From contig JAHQIY010000006.1 of assembly GCA_019054805.1 (NCBI GenBank), positions 1,550,001-1,614,000 on the forward strand: 64,000 nt of DNA, read 5' to 3'. The notes beneath the pieces were generated by a model that was not told the origin of the DNA, ran no database searches, and saw only the letters and a program-made list of their open reading frames with translations. This DNA is from Brachionus manjavacas (taxonomy: Eukaryota > Rotifera > Eurotatoria > Ploima > Brachionidae). A program made the translations under genes and the position numbers. This document shows positions 44,507-55,905 of this stretch, one piece after another; the first letter of the stretch is position 1, and the number at the start of each line of letters is the position of its first letter.

Positions 44507-44512
44507 TTTATT
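44507..44512 (-). terminator. Poly(A) signal of the glycosyltransferase gene
   Basis: AATAAA on the minus strand, only 5 nt beyond the stop codon at 44518. Confidence 0.5.
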
Positions 44513-44517
44513 GAAAA

Positions 44518-45480
44518 TTATTCGAAGAAAAGTGCATTCCACACTCTTCCGGCAAATTTTTGCTCAAAATTATCCACACTCATGCTTCCTTGACCTGCTC
44601 CATACAAATGAATAACATAACAATTTTTCATAGCATCCTCAATATTTGAATCATTTCTGAACACAACATCAAACCTCTTGTCAATGTGTTTATTGCATAT
44701 CCAGTAATAATTTGACATAAAATGAACCAACTTTAGGTAGTCTTTTACAATATCAATTAGCATCAAAGCTCCACCAGGACTATAACCTTGATACTTGGAC
44801 CAATACGACTCATATAAGTCTAATGCTTTGCCGATAAATGGATGGTTTTTTTCGAATGCAAGTAAACAGTTGCATAAACAGGAGAAATTTTTGGCAGTTT
44901 CGGTAGAGTAAACATTTGAGCTACAAACATAGCTGTTTTTGTCGTCTACTCCTATATAGTTTTTATAAATCGATAAATCTCTCAAAACTATCATATCTGT
45001 GTCTAAATAAAGGCCACCAAAAGTGAAAATTAGATAGAGTCGGAGAAAATCAGACAAATGAACATTTGATACCTGGAGATTTGCTATTTGTTCTCCGTTT
45101 TGAATGCGGACCGCTTTTTGCACAAAATTCCAGCCTTTTTGGCCTTTGACTAACTGAGTTAAATTGTAGCGTACCACAAAAATGTTGCCACTTTTGTTCA
45201 AAGCTGAAAACCATTCCTCTTTTAGTTCATTTGAGAAGACCAATATTTCGGCATTTGGGTGAAATTTCACCACTGTTTCAAATGATTTTTGGTAAATGAG
45301 CGGAAATGAATGTCCAACCCAAATTAGAAAAATTTTAAATTTATCACTGGATGGAATGTGTGATAATGACAAATCATTTCTTTTTCCTAATTCGATTTTT
45401 TTTGACGGTTTCCAGAGCAAAAATATTCCAAAAATGACTCCTAAGAGTGTAAGTAAAAAAAACCTAAATATTTTCTCCAT
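44518..45480 (-). CDS. Type II membrane glycosyltransferase, GT32-like (alpha-1,4-galactosyl/GlcNAc-transferase family)
   Basis: A single exon of 320 residues. Residues 5-22 form one hydrophobic segment after a short basic N-terminus, as in Golgi type II enzymes. HLSDFLRLYLIFTFGGLYLD (141-160), then TDMIVLRDL, carries the DXD motif (D160-T-D162) that binds the metal and sugar nucleotide in the Gly_transf_sug/GT32 family. FLIWVGHSFP near 51-60 fits the conserved first strand. A C-terminal region with HLYGAGQGSM resembles the family's end (VHLW-type motif). It probably adds a galactose or N-acetylglucosamine in alpha-1,4 linkage to glycolipids or glycans in the Golgi; donor and acceptor cannot be told. 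Intronless, unlike most neighbours. Confidence 0.87.
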   Translation of the reverse strand: MEKIFRFFLLTLLGVIFGIFLLWKPSKKIELGKRNDLSLSHIPSSDKFKIFLIWVGHSFPLIYQKSFETVVKFHPNAEILVFSNELKEEWFSALNKSGNIFVVRYNLTQLVKGQKGWNFVQKAVRIQNGEQIANLQVSNVHLSDFLRLYLIFTFGGLYLDTDMIVLRDLSIYKNYIGVDDKNSYVCSSNVYSTETAKNFSCLCNCLLAFEKNHPFIGKALDLYESYWSKYQGYSPGGALMLIDIVKDYLKLVHFMSNYYWICNKHIDKRFDVVFRNDSNIEDAMKNCYVIHLYGAGQGSMSVDNFEQKFAGRVWNALFFE

Positions 45481-46791
45481 CTAAAAATTTTGGTCTTAGA
45501 TCGATTGGTTTTAAGAATCATAAAAAAATATTTCTTTTACAAAAATGATCTTTAAATATTTTATTTTAATGAAGCATTTTTAAAAGAATAAGTTTTTTAA
45601 TAATAAAATTAAAAACATCAACTTTTCTTGACTAATCATTCGACCATATAAAAGATAAAAAATCTGTCTGTGATGCTGATGAAAATTTTTCTGGCAAAAT
45701 AAAAAATAAATTTACGATTCAAAAATTAAAATTTACTGTACTGTTTTTTATATTTGTTATCTTACAAACCTAGAAACTTTTTTGATAAAAGAAATTTAAT
45801 TGCGATTAATAAATTCCTAACCAGTTATAAACAGTTTTTAAATTTTATTGCGTTTTATATTTGAATAAAAATTTTCAGATTATTTTTTTGAAAAAAATTT
45901 TACAAAATTTTCTTCTCAGAAGTCTTGTTTCTTTTAAGCTAAACAAATTTGCTCCTAAAAGTTGATATTTTTGAAAAAATACAAAAATTTCTTGTTTATT
46001 AAATAAAGGTTTTGTCTTTTAAAAAATTTGATATTAATTTATGACAAATTTTTAATAGTTTATTTCGAGTCTGTAAAGGCTCTGAATGATAAAACACCTT
46101 CCAAAATTAGATTCAAACATTAATAAATGAGGATTTTTAGAAAATTAATTAGAAGTTTTGTTATTTTTTTAATTAATAGTGATTTTTAAGGTTCCCGCGG
46201 GTCAAAACTACAGAGATATCTGAATTTGACTTTATTCTTATTCTGCATATATGAAAACCTAAGAAAGCATTTATTTTTGGGTGGCGAAAATAAAAAAGCA
46301 AAATAGCATTTTGGTCTACCTCCTCCCAAAGAATAGCAATAAAATTATAAGTCGTATCCTTTATGTTCCAAAAATCTCATGATTTATTATACATTGTTAA
46401 TTATCATTGTAAACATTCTTGAAGTTAATTAAAAATTACTAGTATTTAGATTAGAAAGGTTAATAAAATTTTTTTTTAGATGTATCTTTGTCTTTGAGAT
46501 GCAAGACTAATGATATGAGATTGGAAATAAAATCTACTGATAAACATTTAGTAGAGTTTATTTCCAATCATTCATTTTGAATTGACTAATTAATAAAAAA
46601 ATTTTCAGTTTTTCTTTTTAAATGAAATAAGCACTTTTGTTTGCTTTTGATTCAGTCAGTTTAAGTTGTTTTTGGAAAAAGCTAAAAATAATCAGTCGGA
46701 AATTACATTCTTTGATATTGGAATCACGAAACTGAAATTTATGCATTTTAATTTTAAAGTTTAGAAAGTTTAAGACTTTTTTAAAACAAAT
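45481..46791. other. AT-rich region upstream of the glycosyltransferase gene, one hairpin
   Basis: No gene found. A hairpin at 46519-46569 has stems GATTGGAAATAAAATCTACT and AGTAGAGTTTATTTCCAATC with one bulge. Confidence 0.5.
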
Positions 46792-46955
46792 CTAAATCTA
46801 AATTAATACACTAATACAGTACTGCTACGATACCTTGAATTCGCCATATTTTACGTAAATTATGGTAAATTCACGATATTTTACCATATTTACCGTAAAA
46901 TATGGTAATCTAAAAAAGTGTATTTTTCGTAAAATAACGATAATTATCGTAAAGT
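46792..46955. repeat. Duplicated left end of the foldback element, with its flank
   Basis: CTAAATTAATACACTAATA plus CAGTACTGCTACGATACC and about 130 further bases repeat at 47247-47405. Both the flank and the terminal repeat are duplicated, so this is a segmental duplication, not a second insertion. Confidence 0.75.
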
Positions 46956-47268
46956 GTAAACAGTTGCGTTTTATTGTTTAACTTTATTTTAAAATAATTG
47001 AATATGTGTTGCCTGGATCCCAGGGCCCAGATAAGTCGAAACAATAGTAGTTTCATAAAGAAAAGTTAAAGCACTGTTCAAAAGAAAATAAATGGAAAAA
47101 AAGCAACAAGTTAAATTCTCTCTTTCAATTGTAAGACAATAGAAAATATTACTATTTAAAAACTGATTTTTAATTTTAGAGGTTGCGAAAATAAAGTTTT
47201 AAAAAAATACTATAGTGTTTGATTCACGATCACAAAAGTTTACATAAATCTAAATTAATACACTAATA

Positions 47269-48183
47269 CAGTGCTGCTACGATACCTTGAATTCGCCATA
47301 TTTTACGTAAATTATGGTAAATTCACGATATTTTACCATATTTACCGTAAAATATGGTAATCTAAAAAAGGGGATTTTTCGTAAAATAACGATAATTATC
47401 GTAAAGACCGATAATTACTGTAAAATTCAGTGAAAGAAAAAAATTTCCAAAATTTCTCGAAAAAAACCGATTTTCATGAAAAAAATTTTTTTTTTGAATT
47501 TTTGAAAAAGGAAAACAAAAAAATTTTTTTGACAAAAATTGAGGTAAATTTCGGTAAATTCTTGTAAAAAAGGTAAAAAATGGTAAAAATTCAACAGAAA
47601 AGGAAAAATAGATTTTTTATTATTTCATTCAATTTTTTTTCTAAATGCTTAATATCAAAAGTAAAATAATATGCTTTAAATGAAATCAAAAGTTAGACAT
47701 AATTTTTTTAAAAAGCTGGGCTTGTAAAATTTATTCCAAAAGGATCAACATTCAAAGAAGCTCGGGACAAGACAGCTAACAGCTTAAAGCAAAAAAAGCT
47801 AGAAAATAAAATTTATTTTGTATAAATTATATATTTTAATTTGTTTAGAAAAAAATTGAATGAAATAATAAAAAATCCATTTTTTTGACGTAAATTTCGA
47901 AATTTACGTCAATTTTTGTCAAAAAAATTTTTTTTGTTTTCCTTTTTCAAAAATCCAAAAAAAAAATTTTTTTCATGAAAATCGGTTTTTTTCGAGAAAT
48001 TTTGGAAATTTTTTTCTTTCACTGAATTTTACAGTAATTATCGGTCTTTACGATAATTATCCTTATTTTACGAAAAATCCCCTTTTTTAGATTACCATAT
48101 TTTACGGTAAATATGGTAAAATATCGTGAATTTACCATAATTTACGTAAAATATGGCGAATTCAAGGTATCGTAGCAGCACTG
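47269..48183. mobile_element. Tc1-type foldback MITE (915 bp)
   Basis: Termini CAGTGCTGCTACGATACCTT and its complement ending CGTAGCAGCACTG, with TA at 47267-47268 and 48184-48185. The arms are about 300 bp and nearly identical. They are built from ATTTTACGTAAA, ATGGTAAA and GATAATTATC words and remain inverted through the AAAACCGATTTTCATGAAAA section. The centre (about 47580-47890) has a short open piece around GATCAACATTCAAAGAAGCT but no transposase motif. A non-autonomous relative of the Tc1-like family is likely. Confidence 0.8.
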
Positions 48184-49179
48184 TAAAAAAAAATTAAAAC
48201 ATTAATCTGTAATCATTTTCTTTCATATTTTAAAAATACTGAGTGGTAAGCATACAAGGTGACACGAAAAATTGACGTGTTCGTGTACGTGTTTCGGTTT
48301 TTACCAACACTCGTACACATACCCGATGTACACTTAATTGTCAGCTTTTTACCCGTATTTGTATCCGAAAAAAACTTAATTTTCGGGTTTCTGAGAAACA
48401 GAAATTTTGAATATTTGTAAATAAATATCAGTATTTTCATCGCGTTCATTATGAGAATTTTAGAAAAAACTAAATTATTTTTAGATTAAAATCTTAACTT
48501 AGAAAATAATGAAGTGACATTAAAAATTTTAGAAAAATATCTCAGCTGTAATTTAATAAGGATTCATAACTATTCGTGAAGTCTATACAAGATAAAAGGA
48601 CTCGAAATTAATATAAAAGTATTACTTAGTGTTTTACAAATAGAAATCTAGCTCTAGTAACTAATCAAAATATAAAAAATACTAATTTTTTCTAATGCTT
48701 TATAAATTAGTCATATTGGAAACTAATTATTTTTTAATAATTTTTATCATCTTTTATTGGAATATCTGCTATGGTCTTATGTTCTTTCAGATAATGTAAC
48801 AAGACTTTTTTTAGATTATTTACCGTAAACTCGTGTTCACGACTCTAAGAGTAAAGCCCAAATCCAACCTTTTTTCTTTAAGAGTTAATTACATAGTATA
48901 TGTTACAACAATTAAAATTTAATTTGCAAGAAAATACCCTGAATATGGGATATTTTCCAAAAATAAAGCCCAAATTTAACTTTTACTCTAACAAAAAAAT
49001 TGTCTTTGCTCTCAAAAAAAAAATGAAAAAATTGACTTTTTTATATTTTTTAATTAACTATAATTTTTAAAATTTTCATTTCAATTAAAATTAAGTTTTG
49101 AATAGATTTATCCAAATAATAAATTATTATCCATTTTTATCCATTAGATTCCAGTAAAACAAGTCATTTTGACTCGTTT

Positions 49180-49730
49180 TGGTGCTTCTAGTGTTAAATA
49201 TTCGCCCAAATATTCATGGCAGTTATGACTTAAACATTTTAAATATCGAGTTGAATAAAATTAAGATCCACTGCTTTCAGCATAGAATTATCAAATGTCC
49301 TGCTTATTTTATACATAAAATTGTAAATTTAAAAACATCGCCTGTTGACTTAAGTGAAGTTCTAATCAGCAACCGCTCGAAAAATGTTGATTATAATCTA
49401 AGAATTCAAATGACTATCTCGTTCCTTCCAAAGGAAAGTTCAATGATTATGGCGAAAAAACGTTTGATTATTTTTATTCTAAGTTTATCAATAAATTCTT
49501 TATTGATGATCTCCAGTTAGATTTTGTCTTCATTTAGACGAAGAATAAACAATAACATTAATAAATTTTTCATAAAATTTTTTTCTAATTTTGATATTAA
49601 TTTCAAAAATCTAATTTTTTATAAATTTTTAAAAATTTTTACATGCTTTTTTTTAATAATTAATGGGCTAAATCATCTCTTTATGGGTTTTGCCCTTAGG
49701 TCTCTTTGATTGAGTTGGAATATAGCAGTA
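49180..49730 (+). mobile_element. LINE 3' fragment, plus strand
   Basis: The text reads HRIIKCPAYFIHKIVNLKTS, PVDLSEVLISNRSKNVDYNL and, after a frameshift, NDYLVPSKGKFNDYGEKTF and INKFFIDDLQ. Y-x-x-R/L..., LVPK, YG-x-x-x-F is the C-terminus of a LINE protein. A 3' untranslated part with GGGTTTTGCCCTTAGGTC follows. Confidence 0.6.
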
Positions 49731-49734
49731 GTAG

Positions 49735-50600
49735 TAGAAGTAAAATAACTGCGACTCGAATGACGAGTAAAGCCGTATGGCTGTGGCAGTTTTTTCCATC
49801 ACACCATTATCTGTTCCATAAACCTCATGACAAGTTTTGCTTTGAATGAATTCAGGGAAACTGCTTCAACGACTCCCTATGGTAATCGGTTCCAGTACTT
49901 AACAACCCTATTAGTGATAAAGTTGAATCGTGATGGACAATTTTTGAAGTTCTCCTTTAAACATCTTTGTGTGGCCTCTTAGTTTGTAATTATTTTTTTC
50001 AACATATCTAATTCCACTTTCCAATCAGATAGATTCAAGATTATTGAATATTTTAAAAATTTGTATTATATCGCTTCTTATTCTCCTGGTATTCAGTGAT
50101 GTTAGTTTAATTCTAGGCAATCTCTCCTCATACTCAAGGTTTCTAAAGTTAGGAATCATCTTAGTTGCTCTTCGCTGTACTTTTTCGAGTTCCTTTTTTT
50201 TTTCCAAGTATGGATTCCAAACACTAACTCCATATTCTATAAGAGGTCTAAACAATGATGTTTAAAGCAACTTAAATACATTGCTGATCGCGAATCGTTC
50301 CCAGAACTCTGATCGCTCTGCCGGAAAAGAAGCTAACATGAGCACCCCATTTTAAAAAATTTTGAAAAAACACACCCAAATCCTTCTCTAATTTCGTTTT
50401 CACTGATGACTCTGTTAAGTGTTCATTAAAAATTGTGAAGTCAAACTGATGATTTTTTTTCCAATATGAATAGCTACACATTTACTTAAGTTTAAGTCAG
50501 TTGCCCACGCAATCGCCCAGCTTATACGGAATCTTTTCTTTTGTAATACTAAATTATCAGAAAGCTGGTCAATAGCTGCAATTATTTTCATATCGTCAGC
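49735..50600 (-). mobile_element. CR1-like LINE fragment, minus strand
   Basis: The minus strand at 50255-50025 reads RPLIEYGVSVWNPYLEKKK, LEKVQRRATKMIPNFRNLEY and RRIRSDIIQIFKIFN, followed (in another frame) by a WNRLP region. It ends in the TTCTACTACTACTGC tail at 49730-49745. 5'-truncated and frameshifted. Confidence 0.75.
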
Positions 50601-51132
50601 AAATACTTTTGTTTGTTAATAGAATAGTATTATACGCTAAAATTATTTTATGTAGATATAAATAATTTCAAAAAAATAGTAAAAGCCCTTTTTATTAATT
50701 TGTCGAATGATGATTTTTTTTATTCTTATTATAAATTACTAGAATATGTAATTATTAATAAAAATGAAAAAAAATGCTTTAAATAACAATAAAAATTTTA
50801 ATTAAACAAAAGATTTTTTTTAATAAAAAATCTGTTTAAATTCATTAAAAAAATAATTTATATCTCATGAATGAATGAATGAACAAATAAATTGAAATTT
50901 AGATATTTTTTCTAAAATTCTCATAATGAACGCGATGAAAATACTGATGTTTATTTACAAATATTCAAAATGACTGTTTCTCAGAAACCCGAAAATTAAG
51001 CTTTTTTCTGATACAAATACGGATAAAAAGCTGACAATTAAGTGTACATCGGGTATGCGTACGAGTGTTGGTAAAAACCGAAACACGTACACGAACACGT
51101 CAATTTTTCTTGTCAAATTGTATGGTGGTAAG

Positions 51133-53533
51133 GTAAGTAATATCAATTTAGGGACCAAAATACAAATGCTGGTGATTACAATTTGAAAGTACATAAATTG
51201 TGTGATCATCAACTTGGAGATCAGTCTAGTGCTTTTTCTTCTCCTTAGAGATGGAATAATAAGAAATTTTTGTTTTTTTTCTATTAAAAATTTAGACGTT
51301 CAAAATAAGATAGATAAATTTAAAACAAAAAAAAATTTCAGAATAGATTCCACAAGAATAATTAAAAGTTATTTGAAATAAAAATAAAGCCACAATTATG
51401 TGAAATTTACAAATTCAAGTTTTTATCTTGATTTTGACTTAATAAAGGAAAAAATTAATGATTTATTTTTGATTTACATGAAATAATCTGAAATATATTA
51501 ACTTGGACCTAGTTGAAAATAATACTTATTGCTATTTTGACAAAAAAGAAAAAAGTTGATTTATTTTTAGTTTCGGAGGATGCAAACGAAGTTAAATTGG
51601 AGAATTTTCCTTTTCTTTCTTAAAAATTTCCACTTTTAACTATTAATAAAAGTGACCAATAATTTTTTTTGAATATTTTCTTTTACACAATCTTATATTA
51701 TCCTTATTTTTTAATAACCCATAAAAATAAAACAAAAATGACTAGGCAAGATTTTTTAAAAGAAGGCTTTAACTATCCAAGTGAAGCCTGAGATAACTCA
51801 AGACAATTTAAAAATAAAATAAGCGTATTTGGTATATTCTTTTTTTCAAATGACCTAATCACTAAATTAATTTAATGAAAATTTAATAAAGTTGAAATTT
51901 TTTAATTAATAATTTTCTAATGAATATTTTTCACTGTAGTTTAAATAGAAACAAAATTTAATATTTTTTCACATCGATCCTACACAATGTAGTTCTCATT
52001 GAAGTTTTTAAAAAATTGACTGAAAAATAAAAAAAAATAATTTAATACTTATTAAAATTAATTTTTAATCCTTAAATTTTGAAATTAATACTGAGTTTAG
52101 TAAATTCCCTAAATAGGAGAACAAAGGTTGAGATATTTGGTTTTTTGTTCTTTAAAAAACAAGCCTTTTTAAGTAAAATAGGCAATTGGCATAAAATGAA
52201 ATTTTTTGAATCCTCTTAATAGTAATTTTGATTCTCATTTAAATAAATTTATAATGCTCATTTGACGAAATTAATACTAAATTGACAAAATTCCCTCTTC
52301 TTTTTCTCTATTAATAAAAAGCAAGCATTTTTTTTTAATTAAAGCCTTTATGTTTAGTAAAAATTTAGAAATTTCATCTTTAGTCGAATATTTTGGTAAA
52401 GTTGTTTTTTCTTCAAGAAAAAAATTTCAATTACCCATATGATTCAGGAATTTTTATGAAAAGTTCAGTATTCTTTTAAAATCATTTATTCTTAAGTATT
52501 AATTTAATAGCATGCCTTGAAGGCAATGTTAGTTTGAAAAAGTTAAACATTAAAAAATCAGTCAAAAAATAATTGAAATAAAATTTCATAAACTCATTGT
52601 TAATTTAATATTTAATCATGTTCAGTGGGTGCCAGCGAGAAATGTAATAAGAAGATTATTCACTAGGTTTTCCTCTTGATTTCACTACTTTAAAATACAA
52701 AAATTATGCATGTATAATTTAATTTTGTATTTGACAAATAGATATTTGATTTAAATAAATAAATTCTATTAAATAATAGGCATGCCTGCTCGGATTTGAG
52801 TAAAAATTAATTCATTAACTACTCTTTAATTAGATATTTAATATGTAAAACAAGATTTTTTAATAAATTGACTATTCAACTCTTTATTTGAATTTGAAAA
52901 TCACGAATAAAATAATAAAATATATTAAATTTTGTTTGAGCCAGATGGATTAATTTTTCCACTTTAAATTTTCAATCATAAATATAAGACTATGTTTAAG
53001 GAGATTATCTAAGGTAAAATATTAAGCGATCATATCAATAACTAAATAGTCATATAAGATAAAAATTGATTGTCATATAAATTTAAACTGGGTCCGGGGA
53101 AGAGCTAAAATTAAAATTTATAATTTAGCTTTTAATAAATTAAAATCTTTAATTTAATTATCAATTCGACTTTTTTATTTATTTTCATTTGAAAATATAA
53201 TTATTGAAATGACGGGTTAATATGCATCCATTATCTAAAGACTGGACCATATTATTTGAATTAGTAGTACCAAAGTCGAAAGCCAAAAAGTTAAGAAAAA
53301 TTAATGGTCACGCAGAAGTGTATATGTAACAGTAAATTTGTCAATTTACTAATGTTTTAGGAAAATTGTAAAATTTTAGAAAAAATAATTATGTTTTGTT
53401 TTTTTACTAGTAAATTTACATAGTTCCTAAAGTACTAGTAATTTTGCAATTTTTCTAAAAAATGGTTTTAGTATATTACTAAAAAATTTTCAGTAAATAA
53501 ACAAATAAAAAATAATTTTATTTTAAATTAAAA
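51133..53533. other. AT-rich region, no gene recognised
   Basis: Long stretch of A/T with stops in every frame. One 35-codon open frame at 53222-53329 (MHPLSKDWTILFELVVPKSK) has no motif and is not called as a gene. TTTACTAG words between 53330 and 53470 are palindromic. Confidence 0.4.
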
Positions 53534-54245
53534 ATGAATTTTTTCTCTCTTGTTTTTCTATATACAATTGTCACAACGGTGAGCGATACCGCTCCACTAC
53601 TGGACGTTGATCAAGAGAGGATACAACGGGAAAAATTTTATTCTTTATTCGAGGCTAAAATACTTGAAGATGAACTCAAAAACCCCGAAAAAAAGAGGAA
53701 GAAAACCAGAACAATTACTTCGCTCGACGATTATAATACAATGATCGTATCAATCGAAGAAGCGTATCAAAAAACTAGAGGAAGAACCCAAAAAGAATAC
53801 TATCTTGTAAACAAATATGAAGTTTATACTGTTGGCGATACGGAAAAAATAATTTTAAAACGTAAATCTCCTGATGATCCAGTTCGTTTTCTCGTTCCAT
53901 ATGAACAGTTATTTGAGACAATATTTAGAATTCACAATCAAGTTGGACACAAATGTCGCGATATCATGCTTCAAGCCTGTAATAAAAATCATTTAAATAT
54001 AACAGTAGAAATGATTACAGGTAATTTTTTTTTCATTTTTTTTTCATTTTTTTTTAATTACTAATTAATCAATTAACCGATTATGTTTTGAAAATATTAA
54101 GCTTTTTTAAACACTTGCAATCATTGTATTATGAATAAGAAGAGAAACAAAACAACAGGTGTTGTTGTTAAACCTATTCTGAGCGAAAATTTCAACCGAA
54201 GAGCGGAAATGGATCTGATTGATTTTCAAAGTTTTCCTGATGGCG
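53534..54245 (+). CDS. Retroelement-type integrase-like protein (KRBA2-like), truncated
   Basis: Exon 53534-54020 joins exon 54102-54245 across an 81-nt intron in frame. The text has FLVPYEQLFETIFRIHNQVG, then HKCRDIM and FLNTCNHCIMNKKR, an HHCC zinc-binding domain. It is followed by GVVVKPILSENFNRRAEMDL and IDFQSFPDGEFKFK, where D of MDLIDFQ is the first catalytic residue of the integrase core. This order is that of integrase-derived proteins annotated as KRAB-A domain-containing 2-like in many animals. The N-terminus starts with a hydrophobic segment (MNFFSLVFLYTIVTTV). The catalytic core is cut off after about 20 residues by a LINE, so the protein is probably inactive. Confidence 0.65.
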
Positions 54246-54249
54246 AGTT

Positions 54250-55255
54250 CAAGTTCAAGTGAGTTCAAGTGGGATGTATGTACTGACCATTACAAAAATT
54301 TATAAAAAAATAACAAGTAACAAAAACTTGATGACGGAATTGTTAAATTACCAGTTTCATTCTGTTTACGAGCCCAACGAAATTGTGCCTTATTTTCCAT
54401 TACGAACATCCTCGTCTTTCGATATTGAAAATATCATGCGAGAGCTTAAAAGTGATCTTATTGAGCTTTGACTTGAGATATTAGATGGAAGCAAATCGAT
54501 AGGTGCATGCAAGTACATACACTTATTCTCAAAACTGCGCAGAAACAATGTAATTGCCATTGAGAATAATTTACAGAATTTCATTCGAAACTGGTAAGAT
54601 ACCAGCGTAGTGTAAAAGGGCAAATTTATCGCCAATCTACAAAAAAGGAATTAAATTAGATCCTTTAAATTATCGACCCGTAATACAAACGTCGGTTGCA
54701 TGTAAAGTTCTTTAAGGAATTGTTAGGGATCAAATATTGCTTTAATTCCAGGAGAATAGTCTGATAAATTGAAGGGAGTTTTGATTTGTTCCAAAGAAAG
54801 GATGTGTCTGAAAATTACTTGAAACGCTTAACATGATGACGAGTGAGTTGGAAAAAGGCATCAGTGTAGATAAATACTGTAAGACTTTTCGAAAGCTTTT
54901 GATAGTGTACCGCGACATCGCCTTTTGCATAATCTGTGTGGTAATAGTCTAGTCGAGAAAATAGTTAGGTGGATCGAAGACATTTTGAGTAAGAGAACAC
55001 AGCGAACATCAGCGAGTTGTCCTTGGCGATGGAGTTTCGAAATGGTCTAAGTTATTCAGTGAAGTTCTGCAAGAATCTGTACTTAGACCCAGACTTGGGC
55101 AAAAGTCATTAAGTCAAAGTCAAGTCAAGTCATATGACTTGACTTTAAATTAAAATGTCAAATGTCAAATGACTTGACTTTTAAAAGACTTTTTTTTTTG
55201 ACTTTTGCCCAAGTCTGCTTAAACCCCTGCAGTTTGCTCAGTACATTAATATTCT
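54250..55255 (+). mobile_element. CR1-like LINE fragment, 5' part of the reverse transcriptase, interrupted by a MITE
   Basis: Broken plus-strand frames give LLNYQFHSVYEPNE, FDIENIMRELK, then PLNYRPV near 54662, FDSVPRH near 54898 and LQESVLRP near 55065. The last is the LPQGSVLGP motif of the reverse transcriptase, continued beyond the MITE as LQFAQYIN. Many stops. Its 5' end abuts the integrase-like gene. Confidence 0.7.
55090..55217. mobile_element. hAT-like MITE (CAGACTTG family), 128 bp
   Basis: Ends CAGACTTGGGCAAAAGTC and GACTTTTGCCCAAGTCTG are inverted. The flanks CTTAGACC (55082-55089) and CTTAAACC (55218-55225) are an 8-bp duplication with one change. The interior is made of AAGTCAAGTCAAGTCA and TCAAATGACTTGACTT words. 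Confidence 0.85.
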
Positions 55256-55569
55256 AATTATGTAATTAACAATTTTTTTACTAATTAATAAAACAAAATA
55301 TATATTTAAGGATAGACTAACTAAAAAATTTTTTTAAATTTGTCCGAAAATTAATTGCATGCTTTAAACTGTGTTTAAGTTTGAATTATTTTGCTGGTTA
55401 TGAGAAAGAAGCAAAATTAATGTGAACTATCTAAATAGTATCTTTTAATCAAAAAAGTTTGATAATTTTTGAATAATTCATAAATTTTTAAATTAAACTC
55501 AATTTAACTCAACTAACTCAATTTTTATTTTTTTTTATTTTTTTGATGAATATTTATTTTTGTTTATGA

Positions 55570-55905
55570 AGTTTAAACTTAAAATAACAAATGATACACA
55601 ATCACAGAATGCTTCAGACAACAAGTTAAACATTTTTGAATTTTGAATTTATAAATTTTTCATTTTAAAAATCGAATTATTTCTTAAAACAACAAATTGA
55701 TTATCTGGAACAAATTTTTGTCAACATTCTGAATTTTTTAATCTATCTAAAATAAATTCGGTATATTTTTTTACTTTTTTTAATGATATGCTTTTCAAAA
55801 AATAAAAAAACTAATTAATTATTAAACACACTAATTATTGGAAAACAGTCATTTAACAATATAAAGTCTCCTTCGATTTTCATTTTTGAGCTTAATGTCA
55901 ATAAA
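55570..55905 (+). promoter_or_regulatory. Upstream region of DEG/ENaC gene 2, shared with the pseudogene copy
   Basis: About 335 bp directly before the ATG match 35865-36200 upstream of the pseudogene, including AATGCTTCAGACAACA, CTTAAAACAACAAATT and TTCATTTTTGAGCTT. The match shows that the duplication carried the promoter. It does not prove function; no core element is named. Confidence 0.55.

Larger units (their letters stand above)
48251..51124. mobile_element. hAT-like element, 2874 bp, carrying two LINE fragments
   Basis: GTGGTAAG flanks both sides exactly (48243-48250 and 51125-51132), the 8-bp duplication of hAT. Ends: CATACAAGGTGACACG and, inverted, CATACAATTTGACAAG; then AAAAATTGACGTGTTCGTGT is shared, and the arms continue to about 48478 and 50910. 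The inside holds AT-rich filler and opposed LINE fragments (49180-49730 plus, 49735-50600 minus). No transposase is left. Confidence 0.82.
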
